From: Cladosporium sp. IMV 00045
Taxonomy: Eukaryota; Ascomycota; Dothideomycetes; Cladosporiales; Cladosporiaceae
Length of the DNA: 64,000 bases
Assembly: GCA_001931905.2 (NCBI GenBank)
Contig: MSJI02000883.1
Location: 1 to 64,000 of the forward strand
Reading direction: 5' to 3'
Below the pieces are notes generated by a model. That model was not told where the DNA came from and searched no databases. It was given only the letters and a program-made list of their open reading frames with translations. Positions 11,501 to 22,599 of the stretch are shown one piece after another (within the stretch, counting starts at the first letter, position 1; each line of letters begins with the position of its first letter). Made by a program: the position numbers and the translations under genes.

Positions 11501-12882
11501 TTGTTTTCGTGAGGGGTGTTATCGCCACTAGCCTCGGCGTATTGAAATCGAGGTCCTGTTGAGCCATCATAGCTCGATCTTTGTCTGGGTTGGGGCGGCT
11601 GCGAAAGTATCACTGGGGAATCATTGGCAGGCGAAGAGACTGCGTTGTGAGATGTTTGCGTAGGCTCATCAGGCTGGGCAAACTCTTCAAAATGTTGTTG
11701 TGGCTCAGGATTGTAAGTCTCGAATTCATCGGAGCTGCGGCGTGATTCCGGCTCAGGCGGTGGCGGCAAAGGACGACTAGTCTTCCTTTGTTGGCTGTGG
11801 AGTACGCGGAAAGCGCCCGGAAACGATTCTGTTGATGGAACGACGGGGCGACCTGGGTGGAAATCCGGGCTGACTGGAGTATCCGGTTGCGTGTCCATGG
11901 GTGGTACATCACTTTCCTGTTGCTGGTCGTTGTCCAATGCCTGCCTTAGCATATTGCCGGGCTCTGGAGAAGCAGCACCGTTGGTGATGCGAAGAGTTCC
12001 GATTCGGTAGACTCCAGTTTGCAAGTATTCTTGCTCGGTGGGTGTCTCAGAGCGGCCGACATTGTCGCTTTCGTCTTCTTCGATGCTGCTGGGTGGCGTC
12101 TCACCCATGAAACTCGATCGATTGCCCGAAGATTGCGTATACTCCGAGTCTGCATGTTGTACCTTAGGCCTAGGCCTGTTGACATCATCTCCGAGTTTCC
12201 TAAGAAGATCGTCTCCAGGCTCTCCGCGAGTGTTCAACCCAGGCGGCAGCTTTGAGTTGCGGCGTGATGAACGCGGAGCATATTGACTATCTGCCTGCGA
12301 TGTAGGGTCTACGACGACCTCGGATTCCTTCGCGGGGAGAAGGGCCCTGTGTAAAGCAACCAGCTCCTCAGGTGATGCAGTCTTCTTCAGCTCTTGCAGG
12401 AGTTTGATCGCAGATGCAATGTCGACGGCCGGTGCTTCGTGAACGACTGACAGCTGTCTTGTCAGGGTGTTGGGGCTGTTCAATGTCGACGAGGCTGACT
12501 TGACGCTCGCAGCAGAGCTGGCACCTGCCGTTGATATGGCCTTGGGGTATCGATCGCGGACACCCATTGTGTCTACGGTGCTGGTCGAATCGGAGGATGA
12601 GCGGCGGAAAGAGTCGAGCGACAGCTTCCGGGTGGCCTCCGGAAAGCTCTGCTTGAATTGTTGTTTTAAATTTTTGGGTGCATCGGGGCGGCTCTTGACG
12701 TCGAAGTAAGAAGTACACTGCTCCGAGTTGGCATCCGGCGGCGGCGGCGGCGGCTGCCTGGATTTGGAGGACGACGAGAATGACCTGCTGAGTCGGGAAG
12801 AGGATTGAGAGGTATTGTCATGAGTCTTGGGTTTAGCCAGGCGTGTCTTTACCGGTGGCGCCGAGGAAACGTAGCTCATCAT
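8527..12882 (-). CDS. Large intrinsically disordered protein, function unknown
   Basis: One uninterrupted frame of 1451 residues starting at ATG 12882. Composition is dominated by Ser, Pro, Arg and Glu, with many short basic-Ser patches (RRNSKLPP, RSRSARRAS) and poly-Pro near residue 45. It reads as almost wholly disordered. One helical block stands out near residues 155-190 (AIKLLQELKKTASPEELVAL). The C-terminus ends in a compact segment, VDLGDVPIFLSHSPDQ. No enzyme motif, membrane segment or signal peptide is seen. Long Ser/Pro-rich proteins of this type are common in filamentous ascomycetes, and several are cytoskeletal or septal scaffolds, but I have no evidence for that here. Confidence 0.7.
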   Translation of the reverse strand: MMSYVSSAPPVKTRLAKPKTHDNTSQSSSRLSRSFSSSSKSRQPPPPPPDANSEQCTSYFDVKSRPDAPKNLKQQFKQSFPEATRKLSLDSFRRSSSDSTSTVDTMGVRDRYPKAISTAGASSAASVKSASSTLNSPNTLTRQLSVVHEAPAVDIASAIKLLQELKKTASPEELVALHRALLPAKESEVVVDPTSQADSQYAPRSSRRNSKLPPGLNTRGEPGDDLLRKLGDDVNRPRPKVQHADSEYTQSSGNRSSFMGETPPSSIEEDESDNVGRSETPTEQEYLQTGVYRIGTLRITNGAASPEPGNMLRQALDNDQQQESDVPPMDTQPDTPVSPDFHPGRPVVPSTESFPGAFRVLHSQQRKTSRPLPPPPEPESRRSSDEFETYNPEPQQHFEEFAQPDEPTQTSHNAVSSPANDSPVILSQPPQPRQRSSYDGSTGPRFQYAEASGDNTPHENKGTVAQFATRLSTVYGEDLSDEDVPGTPNDALAKLTGAPRVRGPRELRSVKSLRSLRNQRPASMTHADSGYVSSDTSSQRQVPSPKPAESTPRAHNMIPRSAITQKQRDDNADNDGESLYTFSQFLSSPQTSAGAPPESPSSPLDSSHKRNTSKKDLPSLLKLRDKVPIKRMSLPAGELSTNESLTSLASTNGSEKNGKVAKKLRKPMPEHLKRERSHRVSPASEISVNECPLVSTEMDKSLEERYFQPPAADKEIDRRASASSIPQSFWNDGSRESEQNVKIHDDDVNDNRVRRKNPFHRKRSVSRGRKSNVRGQEPTDQQPSAEKSGRTGFLRSLSRSRSARRASIDSADCNTPTPRDPYPSRSAAGASPADSPKVQTNGDPPRAKGTEPWRTGPAPKQKSKSMGMTEEMASELARSKSRDVGGQVRAASTDRPRIATPKSSGARGHARSPSVGPPKSGRMVEDFVPGWHSKPSSPAPTPPRADNTPRPYSMYADSIPPMPEIPVEVAAKAAMANKLMSKKKKDVSRASVDTPRESPNNSQQNSAASSPKIGRVKRAVMEREEQEKRLEERLAKDHELETLPPTNRTAPKPDVHVAVRELQGSSSEQSSILEDSRPSTADRAEIGVARSPSLRQEERQPNQENQAANLWAERRKSLGTYLPNSSYAFSEDGSEVSEAPRIASPEIVVSRYITPIGNDIAARAHATPDPTGEAARHADLYRSLLDEDEYCPPGFDIPRSDSAYSSASSNGTVPNYQDLPTSLVSRAPQPTQRNVSGVTTTSSVYSNQYSALPRTRSPGGRVRTPSGKFYAYEPNTHASQAERSRASSLGKLRPTGPADSNASNNNSTLSPASSTDGLSTIFSDTITISSCGGTIRAKPKDPNRRHNFPDPKEGRQRSKSRPERPRLHSRNSSNLTDRYSGGLAWEWDRDSGFGGSAGTRLNGEAGTRRKGQKLASSYGVDLGDVPIFLSHSPDQMAPPVQQQKKGYFGAR

Positions 12883-15536
12883 GGCTGGGAGTGCGACACA
12901 GCTGGATGGACAAGTTTGGTTGCTATGAGGCCGTTAGCGCTGCATGCAGCCTAGTGGCTCCGGCCGTTGGCGAGCTGTACCGTTGGAGAGGAGGCGGGGA
13001 GCGGCTCAATAGTGGCAAGCCATAGCTGTGGTGGGTATCTTATTATGATTAGAGAGGTATTTAGAAACGAGTGTTGTTGGTGCTGGTGAGGGAGTGTGGT
13101 GTGTGGTGTGAAGTGTAACAAATCCTGCGAGAGGAGAGTGAGAAAGCCGGAAAGTAGGCGGCAGCAGCAATCAAGGCGAGGAACAGGCTACATGCAATGA
13201 TGATGAGCATCTAAGGCAAGCAAGCAAGTGATTCCCTGCCTCCTGGTGTGTTCCAGTTCGGCGGGACGTTGCAACTAGACACAGCGAGGAGAGATAGGCG
13301 CCTTCATAGCTCGCCATAGCTCTCTACCAAGCCTCTCACCAAATAAACGGACAAGACGGATTCAGCACATAGACCACACTTCTCGTCAGCGGTCTCCTCT
13401 CCAATCTACTGTATGATGCACAGCTGGACCCACATCGCTGCCAGCCCTGTCGGTGCACTTGGTTGCCCTGGTGGTTTTGTGTGTGAGCGTAGAGCGTCTA
13501 CGCCGTTTCACCATGCGCCGCGCCATCCTGCAGCCTCTGTATACATCCGCTCTGCCCTTCTCTCTTCGTTGTTGACTGCGACTCCTGCTGCTGCTGGTAT
13601 CCGTGTAGGACATTACTCAGGCGTCCAGCTTATAGAAGAAGAAAAATTCAATCTTCTCCTCTTTTGCCTGGGATCATCCCAAGCTCCAACCTGGTCGTAC
13701 TAAAGTGCATGGCCTTGTTTTGAGCCACAGTAAACATTACTCCCCTGCAGCCTTGCCGTCCGATCCCTGCTAGACAACGAGCTCTGAGCCACAAAAGTCG
13801 TCGTCGGCGCCACTCCTCAGCTTGATTGCGGGTCCCCATACGCAGCGAAAGCATGCCGAGAATACTCAACGCCACTTCGCCCGCCCGCTTTACCGCGAAG
13901 ATCTCGATGGTTCAGGCGTAGCACGGAGCTCCCAGACGTGGCGCAAGCGAGGCACGATCTCGGAGAAGAGATGCTATCCGATTTCGTCTGGGCGCTCGGC
14001 GAGCAGTCCGCGTCAATATGACAGGCCGCAAGCGTGTGTGCGAGGACATCGAGCTTCGCGAGCTCTTATCCAAGCATGCCCAGTCATCAATTTCCCCATC
14101 GAAGGTTGCCAAACTAGTCGAAAAGTTGGCAGAACCTGCAGCCAACGCGCAATGGCACCATCGGCGAACGGCCGGTGGCGCACCCGGCATGAATGTCGTT
14201 TATCTCTTCCCGCATCATGACGACCCCTCAATCAAGCCAACCCAGGGCTGCCTCCTGAGCAAACCTATCTCCTGTTTACTACACACAGCACCCTACTCAA
14301 CAACACTATCCGCACGTATAATCCAGATTCCACATTATTGCCATCTGCAGGATCTACCACTTTCGGTTCATCAAGACCTCTCGGCCACTAGACCCGCACG
14401 TGGTCGGGGAGACCAAGGCAAATTTTCCTTGTGCGTTTCGGCGTCGCAGCTTTTAGCGCTGGCGCAATTATCTATTATTGCAGGATCGTGTCTGTGATAC
14501 AATTGTGACGGGTTGGTTGAGATTCGCGTCTGATATGCAGCATTCTCATCAGTTGGCGAGAGGTCTGGGCCTTGAGATATATGACCGTGTTTACGGTATG
14601 GTTGCTCTTCAACAGTGCTTTTATCGTTTCATGGTGGTTGTGGCTTGGTTCCTTGAAGCCGAGCAACTACCTGGCCATGCTCCACAAACTGTTTGCTTGC
14701 GATGATTTCCACTTGATGATGGCTTCTAAAGATTAGTACAACGCTCGCAAGTTTGTCGACGTTAAGAAGAAAGACTCTTGCGATAACTCGATGTAGGCAT
14801 AGCACAGCAAAGCCTCTGCACTCAATGACGCGGCCGTGGTATCGGTGTCGTGGTCTTTTTCTGTATGTTTATCAAAGGCAATTCTTGTCCGAAAATAGTT
14901 TGCACACATCCTATAGGTACCATTGACTGCGTACAGGACGCTTGAGACCGCGTTGGTCGCCATTGGGTGCTGATGGCATCTGTGGTGCGGTGTGGTGTAC
15001 AAGGCTGCGCCCTGAAGCTCAAAAACCGTCGAGAGCTTTGAATTCCACGACACTTCACTTGTGCTAGCACTCCATCTTCACATGCCGTCCGCTTTCTGCA
15101 TCTAGACACCAGACCATTGCACACACGATGGCATCACCATATGTCAATGTTTCCGGTACCCAGACACGGTAAAGAAGGCAACCAGCTACACCAGTCCTAT
15201 ATTGGGATTTAGGACGTCGAAGTCGTGCTTCGGTTAGCAGGCAGTGTATTGTGCGTCTTGAAGGTACCATATTGGGTGACACCAAATTGGAGATGTGCAA
15301 CCGCAGGCCACGCAAAACAGCTATGAGCTGCTGCAAAATGCGTCCATATAGGTCCTTGGTAAAGCCGGGCGAAAATTGCAAGGAGGCTGGACATTGCTGT
15401 TTTGAACGGCATCCTACTTTCACATCAAGATCACCTACTTGCGTCTCATTCTGGCCACAATACATCTTTTGCAGGATCTCTTCTCGGAATTGAATTGGGG
15501 ACTATTGGGTCTTTCTTTTCGACAAGCTTGTATACG
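12883..15536. other. Long spacer with a doubtful small open frame
   Basis: About 2.65 kb. The part next to 12882 is the likely promoter and leader of the disordered protein. On the plus strand, a frame beginning ATG at 13853 continues, apart from one TAG near 13919, into 14018-14497. It includes a helical-looking stretch ELRELLSKHAQSSISPSKV. It may be a small decayed or spliced gene, but no family is recognised. Nothing is supported in 14500-15536. Confidence 0.25.
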
Positions 15537-17490
15537 ATGGAAGCCCCAAGCGCATCGGCAAACACCACCACATTGACGTACCCTCTGACTTTGATCAAAC
15601 AGCCCATTCAGACATTCGCACCTTCCGAGGGGTACACTTACAATGATGCAGTCAACGACGCCCTCGGATCCGAAGAAGGACCAGGCGCTAGTCTGTTCAT
15701 TGATTCTTCACACGCCACTGACACCTTGTTTTTGTGGGATTCAGGATGTCTCATGAATGGCACGAATGACTGTGGTCTTGCATGTTTGCTCTCCGAGGAA
15801 GGTCGAAACGCGGTCTGGAAGTCCCCCGATGCCATGCTTACACTGCACAATTGTATGGTGTACCCCATACTGGCTACAGCTGCAGAGCACGGGTGGCTTG
15901 AACAAGAGCAACACGATTTACTGGCGAAATTCAATATCAGCGCCAGCAATATGCTGCTGACAAATGTTAGCGCGACATATTCTAGAAGTCCCATGCCTTG
16001 GAAGGTCGTCAATATATGCATCAAGACCGTGTGCGACCTACTGTACGGCATCGACGCCAACACACAATGCAATGTGCATCGGTGGATTTCCAACACAAGC
16101 TATGCTGCTGGTCCAGAGACAGCGCTCTGGCTTCCAAGAATGGCTAGTCTCTAGTTATTTTTGCCAGACTTGCGACAGTATGCTAACAACAATCATACAG
16201 GTCGCCCCTGATCTCTGTATACTGGGAGCTTCCAAACCAAATCCAGATCTCGGTGGCCCTGGGGTAAGAAAAGCACAAAAATGCACACTATGTTCGAGTC
16301 TGATCGATCTTTGGTCCAGATCTTGCTGGCGTCCGTCCAACAGATTGCGATTCTCATGACCATGTGGATTTTGCTAAGCCTCATACCTTTTGTCCGAAAA
16401 GTATTTCGCGCACTTCGCGACAGGTTCATTCCTTCTGCACACAGCCCCAAGGCGCACGACGGCTCCGGCAAACAGAATGCAGCTCTTCAAACCGCGCTCC
16501 AGGAATTCTCGAAGGTACAAGCCTTCTTCTGCCTGGCCTTGCAGGTCGCATTTGTCCTTGCACCCAACAATTCGACGTGGCTTGATGGACCAACTGTGAA
16601 TCAGCTTGCATTCACTCTGTTTACCATTATGGAGGTCAGCGTTTCAGGAGTTTATACTGTTATTATCGGCCTATTGATCTTGCGCAAGAGCAAAGGTCGT
16701 CTAGTATGGTTCACGCTTGCAGTATCTTTGGTGTGTATCGTCATGTCTTCCGCTATATGGTACACATCAATGCATATCAGGATCAGTCAACTACGCCAGT
16801 CTGACTTCAACCCATCAGAGTGTGGCGGTGTCAATCCCATATAACACTGTCTTTCATCTGACATTGGGAAACTGAGCGAGTACGTCCCGAAGAACTTTGA
16901 TGTCTATTATCAATGGACATCTGCTGTTCCGCTCTTCGTTACGTTCGCATTGACAATAGAGAGAGTCTTTCCGATCACGACTTGGCACCTTCCGGAGTGC
17001 CTCCCAAAGGCACTCAAGTTGACAATTTTATCGACAGCTCTCTTTCTTGCCGAAGCATGGCTCTTGTGGGGCAATGCCAGTTTGCTGGTTGCACTCTGTT
17101 GGATGTGGGTCGACAAAGATATTGAAGAGATGACCTGGACACTCGGGCAGATCATTGGCGCCGAAATATTCATACCAGTATTCCTTGAGTGGCTGTATCT
17201 CGCAATCTGTAAGTGCTCCCCCACAACATTGTTTCCTGAGATAGATACACTAACCTGAGATCACAGGGGGTGTCGAATCTGGCATTAACACTCGCCTACC
17301 ACGCGGTTATGAAGTCAATCCCACGAAACCACACATCACCTCACCAGATCCTGCCGATACCAGCCAGGCGAGCGTTCTTCTCGACGAGAATCGCTTAAGC
17401 AACGTGACCTTGTCAACATACGAGCTCCTTCCGAGTCCATACGAAGGAGACAATCGCGCGGCACGCGCACATGCGTGGTCGCCAGCTTGA
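15537..17490 (+). CDS. Multi-pass fungal membrane protein, unknown function
   Basis: Five exons are proposed: 15537-16142, 16201-16263, 16320-16819, 16877-17208 and 17267-17490. Together they give 574 residues. The first about 200 residues form a soluble, Cys- and N-glycosylation-site-containing region (DSGCLMNGTNDCGLAC). After SKPNPDLGGPG come six or seven hydrophobic helices, for example around MWILLSLIPFV and YTVIIGLLIL. A soluble tail rich in Ser, Pro and acidic residues follows. Introns 2, 3 and 4 have GT-AG ends and lengths of 56-58 nt. Intron 1 has a clear branch site (GCTAAC) and CAG acceptor, but no GT donor that keeps the frame. Only a GC donor at 16143 joins both frames. The architecture resembles orphan membrane proteins of Dothideomycetes; role unknown. 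If the GC donor is wrong, the gene is broken here. Confidence 0.55.
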
Positions 17491-17910
17491 GCACGCTGCA
17501 GGAAAATCGAGCATCAATAGCTGAACAGCTTCAGCATATCTTCAGGGAGTCTCTTGAGGGGTTGGAACAAATTGCGCTTTGTTTCAGAGCACACGAAACG
17601 AGATTGATATTAACGAGACAATTGGCTGCTTATGAGTTGAACATGGGTCCTTTTGAGCGAATGCATGATCAGCAAACAAGAAAAATCGATGATAATTGAT
17701 TGTAACCGAGCCTTCTGAAGATCGAATAAGTCGCCTTCCCAAGTTCAATGCGCAAAAGCGCTTACTGGCATAAGCATTGATTGCAACATTGATCGATGTC
17801 CATCTGACACTTCGTTTTGGTCACAACTTATGATTTACACAAAGCAAAACTTAGGGCCTGGTCCATATTCGCGGCTGTGTAGATCGAAAAGTCGAATACA
17901 TAAGGTACGG

Positions 17911-18451
17911 CTACAACTTCGATTCCCTCGAAGCAACCTGCAAAGCGACACATTTGATCTCCACGCTTGCGTTCTCAGGAAGCGTCTTGACGGCAACGCA
18001 ACTAGGAGTTCAAATCATCAGAGTCAGCAAACATGATAGGAAACTCAACGTTCGATCGGTTTGGAGAAAAGCACTCACGTCCTCGCAGGCCTATGTTCGT
18101 TCCCTCCCCAGTACTTCGCATAAGCATTGTTCATTTTCGGAAAATCCGCAATATCGCTGAAGAAAACGTTCACTTCGATGGCAGAGTCGAGGCTCGAGCC
18201 CGCTTCTTCAAGCACGGCTTTCAGATTTGCGATGCATTGATGCTGAGCCTTGGTGTTAGCGGTGCGTGCGAGATTATTTTGACGTATCAGCTTACGGTAC
18301 AAGCCTCCACATCGCCTTCAATGAGTTTGTTCGTCGAGGGGTCTTTGGGCAATTGACCCGAGCAGAAGACCATGTTGTTGGCCACAATGGCTTGGCTGTA
18401 GACTGGTCGGGGCGCCGGGGCGTTCTTGGTGAAAATTGGTTTGAGAGACAT
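17911..18451 (-). CDS. RidA/YjgF-family 2-iminoacid deaminase with peroxisomal C-terminus
   Basis: Three exons, 18451-18296, 18242-18079 and 18001-17911, give 136 residues, the normal length for the family. Visible family signatures are PVYSQAIVANNMVFCSGQLP near the start, THQCIANLKAVLEEAGSS across intron 1, VNVFFSDIADF in the middle, and the catalytic-arginine segment PARTCVAVKTLP across intron 2. RidA proteins hydrolyse reactive enamine/imine intermediates to keto acid and ammonia. The protein ends SKL, a canonical PTS1 peroxisome signal. It is transcribed divergently from the D-amino-acid oxidase gene, starting 467 bp away. That oxidase's products are imino acids, the known RidA substrates. 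This supports a joint peroxisomal role (inference). Confidence 0.88.
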
Positions 18452-18918
18452 TTTCGCGAATGGCAAGTGATTATTGAAATTAAAGAAATTTCATGTATCT
18501 TACAAGAAGTGCAGCTTTCCCACCGATTGGATTTCATTTATTACTTCGCTTGTTCGCAGACGGACTTGGAAGTCCGCTGTGTGGATCCTTTGGCATCCAC
18601 ACGCTGTGGGCCGACGTGGTTTAGAGTTACAGTAGTGCCGGACACGCAAGTCCGTATATCTGTATACCAGCATCCATTCGTACATGTCCTTGCCCTAGAC
18701 GTACGATGGCTTTCGATTGGACCGTCTTCTATTTTCATGCTCCATTTCTCGTAATGGTGTATGAAGAGCCATGCCCAAGCTTCTGAACTTACCCATGCCA
18801 TTGTTGAGAAGCACTTTTCGAGAAAGTGATAAGTACGGCACATGTCCTCTGGAAAAAGATATTGAACATGTTCTGTTTGCTGTATCGAGACAATTTCGTA
18901 TTCCGCTAGCTTCCCAAG
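18452..18918. promoter_or_regulatory. Shared promoter region of the RidA and D-amino-acid oxidase genes
   Basis: The 467 bp between the two divergent start codons must hold both promoters. No specific operator was identified by eye. Confidence 0.6.
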
Positions 18919-20216
18919 ATGCCTTCCTCTCGCCATGTAGTCGTCATTGGGTTTGTCGAGTCCAAAGGTCCCTTCAGTCATGAGATAGACTAACATCATC
19001 CAGAGCAGGCGTCACTGGTTTGACGACCGCCATGTTGCTCGCGCAAGCAGGCTACAAAGTTACCATCATTGCTGAACACTATCCCGGCGACTCCTCGATG
19101 GTCTACGCCTCTCCATGGTATGATTGTTATCATTTTCTTGCATCTGTGGTGCTCAGCTATCAGTGTACTAACTGCGAAAGGGCCGGCGCGCACTGGAGAA
19201 CTTCAGCGACCTCTTCCGAGATAGAGCTTTGCGACTGGGACATCCAGACCTACCATTGGTGGGTGGACATCATGAATGAGGAACGTATGCGTCCGAGCAT
19301 TCCGCGGTCGTCTCTGAAAGTAAGTTCTGCTATGTTTGCTTGCTGATGATCTCTCTTCTGACAAATCGCTGCATAGATGCAAGACTCTTACGGCTTCTAC
19401 GACGAGAAGCCAAGCGAGAAAGAGTGGTGGGCTCCTCATGTTCAGCAGTTCCGAGAACTGCCCATGTCCAACGGAGAGATTGTGACCATCAATGCTGAGC
19501 AATCGGCTTCAAAGCCAAAAGTGACATATGGTGAGCTTCATCGGGCCATGTCACTTGACTCATTGCAGTATATCAAGTGGCTTCAAAAGAAGGCTGCTTC
19601 GCATGGCGTGCACTTACTGAAGTCGTCTCTATCGAACGACCATGGGCTACGAAAGACACTCGAAGGTGCACAGGCAGCTCTACACAACAGCCACCGCGGT
19701 GCAGCAGATGCATTCGTGAATGCCACCGGCCTATCTGCAGGGAAGCTGTGCAATGATTCGAAGGTACACCCGATCAAAGGCCAGACCGTCTTGGTCAAAG
19801 GAGAGGCAAAAGCTACACGGACACGGATAGGTGCAGATTATATCTCCTACTGCATCCCACGACCAGGGTCAGGTACGACCATTCTAGGTGGTACGAAAGT
19901 AAAAGGGGACTGGAGCACAAATGTCGATGACGAGACGAGCAAGACCGTTCTTGCAAGGCTTGATAAGATTGTACCAGAGTTGAAGACAGCAGCCGATGGT
20001 GGGTTTGAGGTCCTCAGCGTGCAGTGTGGATTACGCCCAGGACGGACTGGGGGACCACGGGTCGAGATTGAGACTGTGAGTGAATACCATGTTGTGCATT
20101 CATATGGACACGGCAGTGGAGGTTTTCAAAACTCTATAGGGTCTGCCAGGAAAGTAGTCCAGCTGATTGAGAGCAGTATTGGTGGGCCGATGAAACTGAT
20201 CAAGGCGAAGATGTGA
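18919..20216 (+). CDS. D-amino-acid oxidase, probably peroxisomal
   Basis: Four exons, 18919-18950, 19004-19117, 19181-19319 and 19377-20216, give 374 residues, close to the usual 345-370. The N-terminal FAD-binding Rossmann motif GAGVTGL (residues 11-17) is assembled across intron 1. Other family marks are AGAHWR across intron 2, then NATGLSAG, DYISYCIPRPG and CGLRPGRTGG, and the C-terminal FAD-contacting HSYGHGSGGFQ. The enzyme oxidises D-amino acids to imino acids with release of hydrogen peroxide. The last residues AKM fit the relaxed PTS1 consensus [SAC]-[KRH]-[LM], consistent with peroxisomal location. The head-to-head partner is a SKL-tailed RidA protein. All three introns have GT-AG ends and preserve phase. 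Confidence 0.92.
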
Positions 20217-20583
20217 GGGGCAATTGGCATGAATGTATGCAGGTTTCCGCTGTGAGAGAAGATAGACCCAGACTCGATGTATTCGAGTCAATTGTTTAAA
20301 TATTTTGCATGAAGATGGCAGGCCTGACCAGCGAATATTAATGTGAAAGCGGGAGAGGAAGTCATGTCGTTTGGGTCAAGGGGAGTTGTAGATACCTTAT
20401 CAAGTGAAGATGAGAATAATGGAGTAGGATTGTACAGTACCTTCTATCACGCTCCACCGGCGCCGACACTGGAGCGTGCTGGATTGTACGCCTACGCTCG
20501 AAACAAGAGGCGCCCTCGGCACCTCACCTTCAAGACAACCCCCAATAGATCCTCGATCACCATAACTTACGGTGTTCAACCAA

Positions 20584-22570
20584 ATGATGATGAACACCGA
20601 TAAGACGCCTCAGAAGAAGCTCTCGTGAGTCGTGACATCCCGCTGCTCGAATTCGTCTCGCTCTAACCTTGTTGCGTTCAGCTGCAAACGATGTCAGCAT
20701 CGCAAGGTGACACTCATCCTTTGAAAGACATTGCCTTGTCACATGCGCTGAAGCTGACTACTGTTCATCCTAGTTGAGATGTTCACGCACATTTCCTTGT
20801 GTCAACTGTAGCACAGCTAACGCAAATTGCGAGTACAAACCAACAGACAAGAAGCGAGCACCCGCTTCTTCTGACTATGCTGCCAGTTTGGAGCGGCGAG
20901 TCCAGTCCTTGGAGCACTTCATTGGCGAATTTCGAATTGCCCCAGCACAGAATCGCGATGCAATGCTCCAGGCTTTTGGTGAAATTGAGCCACTGACTTC
21001 CTCAAGCATTCCGGAACTAGAAAACCCGTTTGGCCCATACGACATTGCTCGAGGGTACCTATGCCCTGGAAACCAGGGCAGTGTCATCTTCCAGGGTCCC
21101 ACAAGCATTCTTCGAGGCAATGCCTCTTTTGAAAGAGCTGATTCAACATACAATGCACGACTTGCAGACCTTGCCTTCCCACAACCGGCTTCCGATTTTG
21201 AGCACGTTGCTGGCCATTTCGGAATTGACCTGGATAGTACCACTATCATGGTCGGACTACAAAACTTCTTCAAGTGGCAATATCCTCAATTCATGTTCAT
21301 TTACCGTGAGGCGTTCCTCAGAGACCATTTTGGAAGTCGGGAAGAGTGCAAATATTGGTCACCTGCGCTTCTGATGTCAGTATGTGCACTAGGACTACTG
21401 ATGTCTGAAGACGACAACGAGGGGGACATGGGGGCTCGGTGCTTTCTCGCTGCAGAGAGCATCACAATAGTCGCAGGTTCTGCCGGATCCTCGCTCGTGC
21501 TCGTCCAAAGTTTCTTATGTCTTGCCTTCTACGAGATTGGCCGAGGAAACCTTTCCAAAGGGTGGTCGCTCTCAGGTAAGTGCCAGTCAGGAGAAAGACT
21601 AGGTATTCTAGGGACTGATTTGCAAGGCATCGCTTTCCGAATGTCACAAGATCTAGGCCTCCACAGAGATCCGATGCATTGGATTATGGACAACACGACA
21701 CTGCCGCATTCTGAGGACATCGAGATCCGGCGGCGAATATACTGGGGCTGTTATAATTCAGACAAGCTCATAAGTCTCATTCTTGGTAGACCGGTACAGC
21801 TAACATATAATGCCGCACATGTCGAGCTACTGAATATTATCCCGTGAGACTCGCCTCAACTGACGCTCCTTTACAAATGGCTAACATGGATAGCGACGGT
21901 CCTCACATGGAATCCTGGAGACCTGCTGGCTTTGACATGAACCAATTCGGTAGCACTGGCGTGCACTCCAACATACCTTATCTCAGACAGCAAATACGGC
22001 TTTCCAGGGTTATCGAGAGTATGATGGAGACTGTTTTCTCACCACAGTTGAGCTCCAACCTACAAACGCTAGACAAACATCTCGATCAACTGAATCTGGA
22101 GCTTTGTCGCTGGATAGAACAACTGCCAGACTTTGCGAAGTTTGGGCCCAGGGCAAAACTTGGACCTTATCCGGTTCCTGGTGTGACCGGTCTACAGTGA
22201 GTCACGAGCATGCTCTCGTCTCTCAATTGGGATACTGATACTACTATGAAGCTTGTTGTTCCACAGTATTCGTATCGCTCTCAACCTCGATCGTGCCACT
22301 ACAGATGACCAGAGTTCCATCCTAGCGGTTTGTCGCCAGCATTGCGGCTCTTCTGCCAAAGAGATAACCGATCTCATTCGAATTTATCGTCTCAATTTCG
22401 GGCTGCAACACTCGTCACTCGTCTTGGTGTATGCCGCTACGCAAGCTCTTCGTGCTGTCAGGGCTTTCGGCATTGCCGAGCAGTATGAGAGCCTGGTTGA
22501 AGTGCTGACACAAAGCTCTCAGTCATGGAGCTTGGTCAATCAGGTACTTGATCAAACAACAATATCATGA
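20584..22570 (+). CDS. Zn(II)2Cys6 transcription factor with fungal-specific middle homology domain
   Basis: Six exons are proposed: 20584-20624, 20682-20706, 20774-21575, 21627-21843, 21894-22196 and 22252-22570. They give 568 residues. The zinc cluster is assembled over two introns and has spacing C-X2-C-X6-C-X5-C-X2-C-X6-C at residues 15-41. A short coiled-coil-like segment (AASLERRVQSLEHFI) follows. The middle region is the Fungal_trans domain, with FRMSQDLGLHRDP after an in-frame 51-nt intron, and the RRRIYWGCYNSDKL motif. It should be a nuclear, sequence-specific regulator. Its target is not known; proximity to the D-amino-acid oxidase pair makes that a candidate only. An extra 3' intron, with a donor just after NQ near 22543, is possible. 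Confidence 0.85.
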
Positions 22571-22599
22571 GGTTAGGCATGCTTGCCGCAAACCTTGTG

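Noticed and set aside
14733..15465. Minus-strand frames of 106 and 133 codons
   Set aside because: No motif, no splice joins that extend them, and composition like the surrounding spacer.
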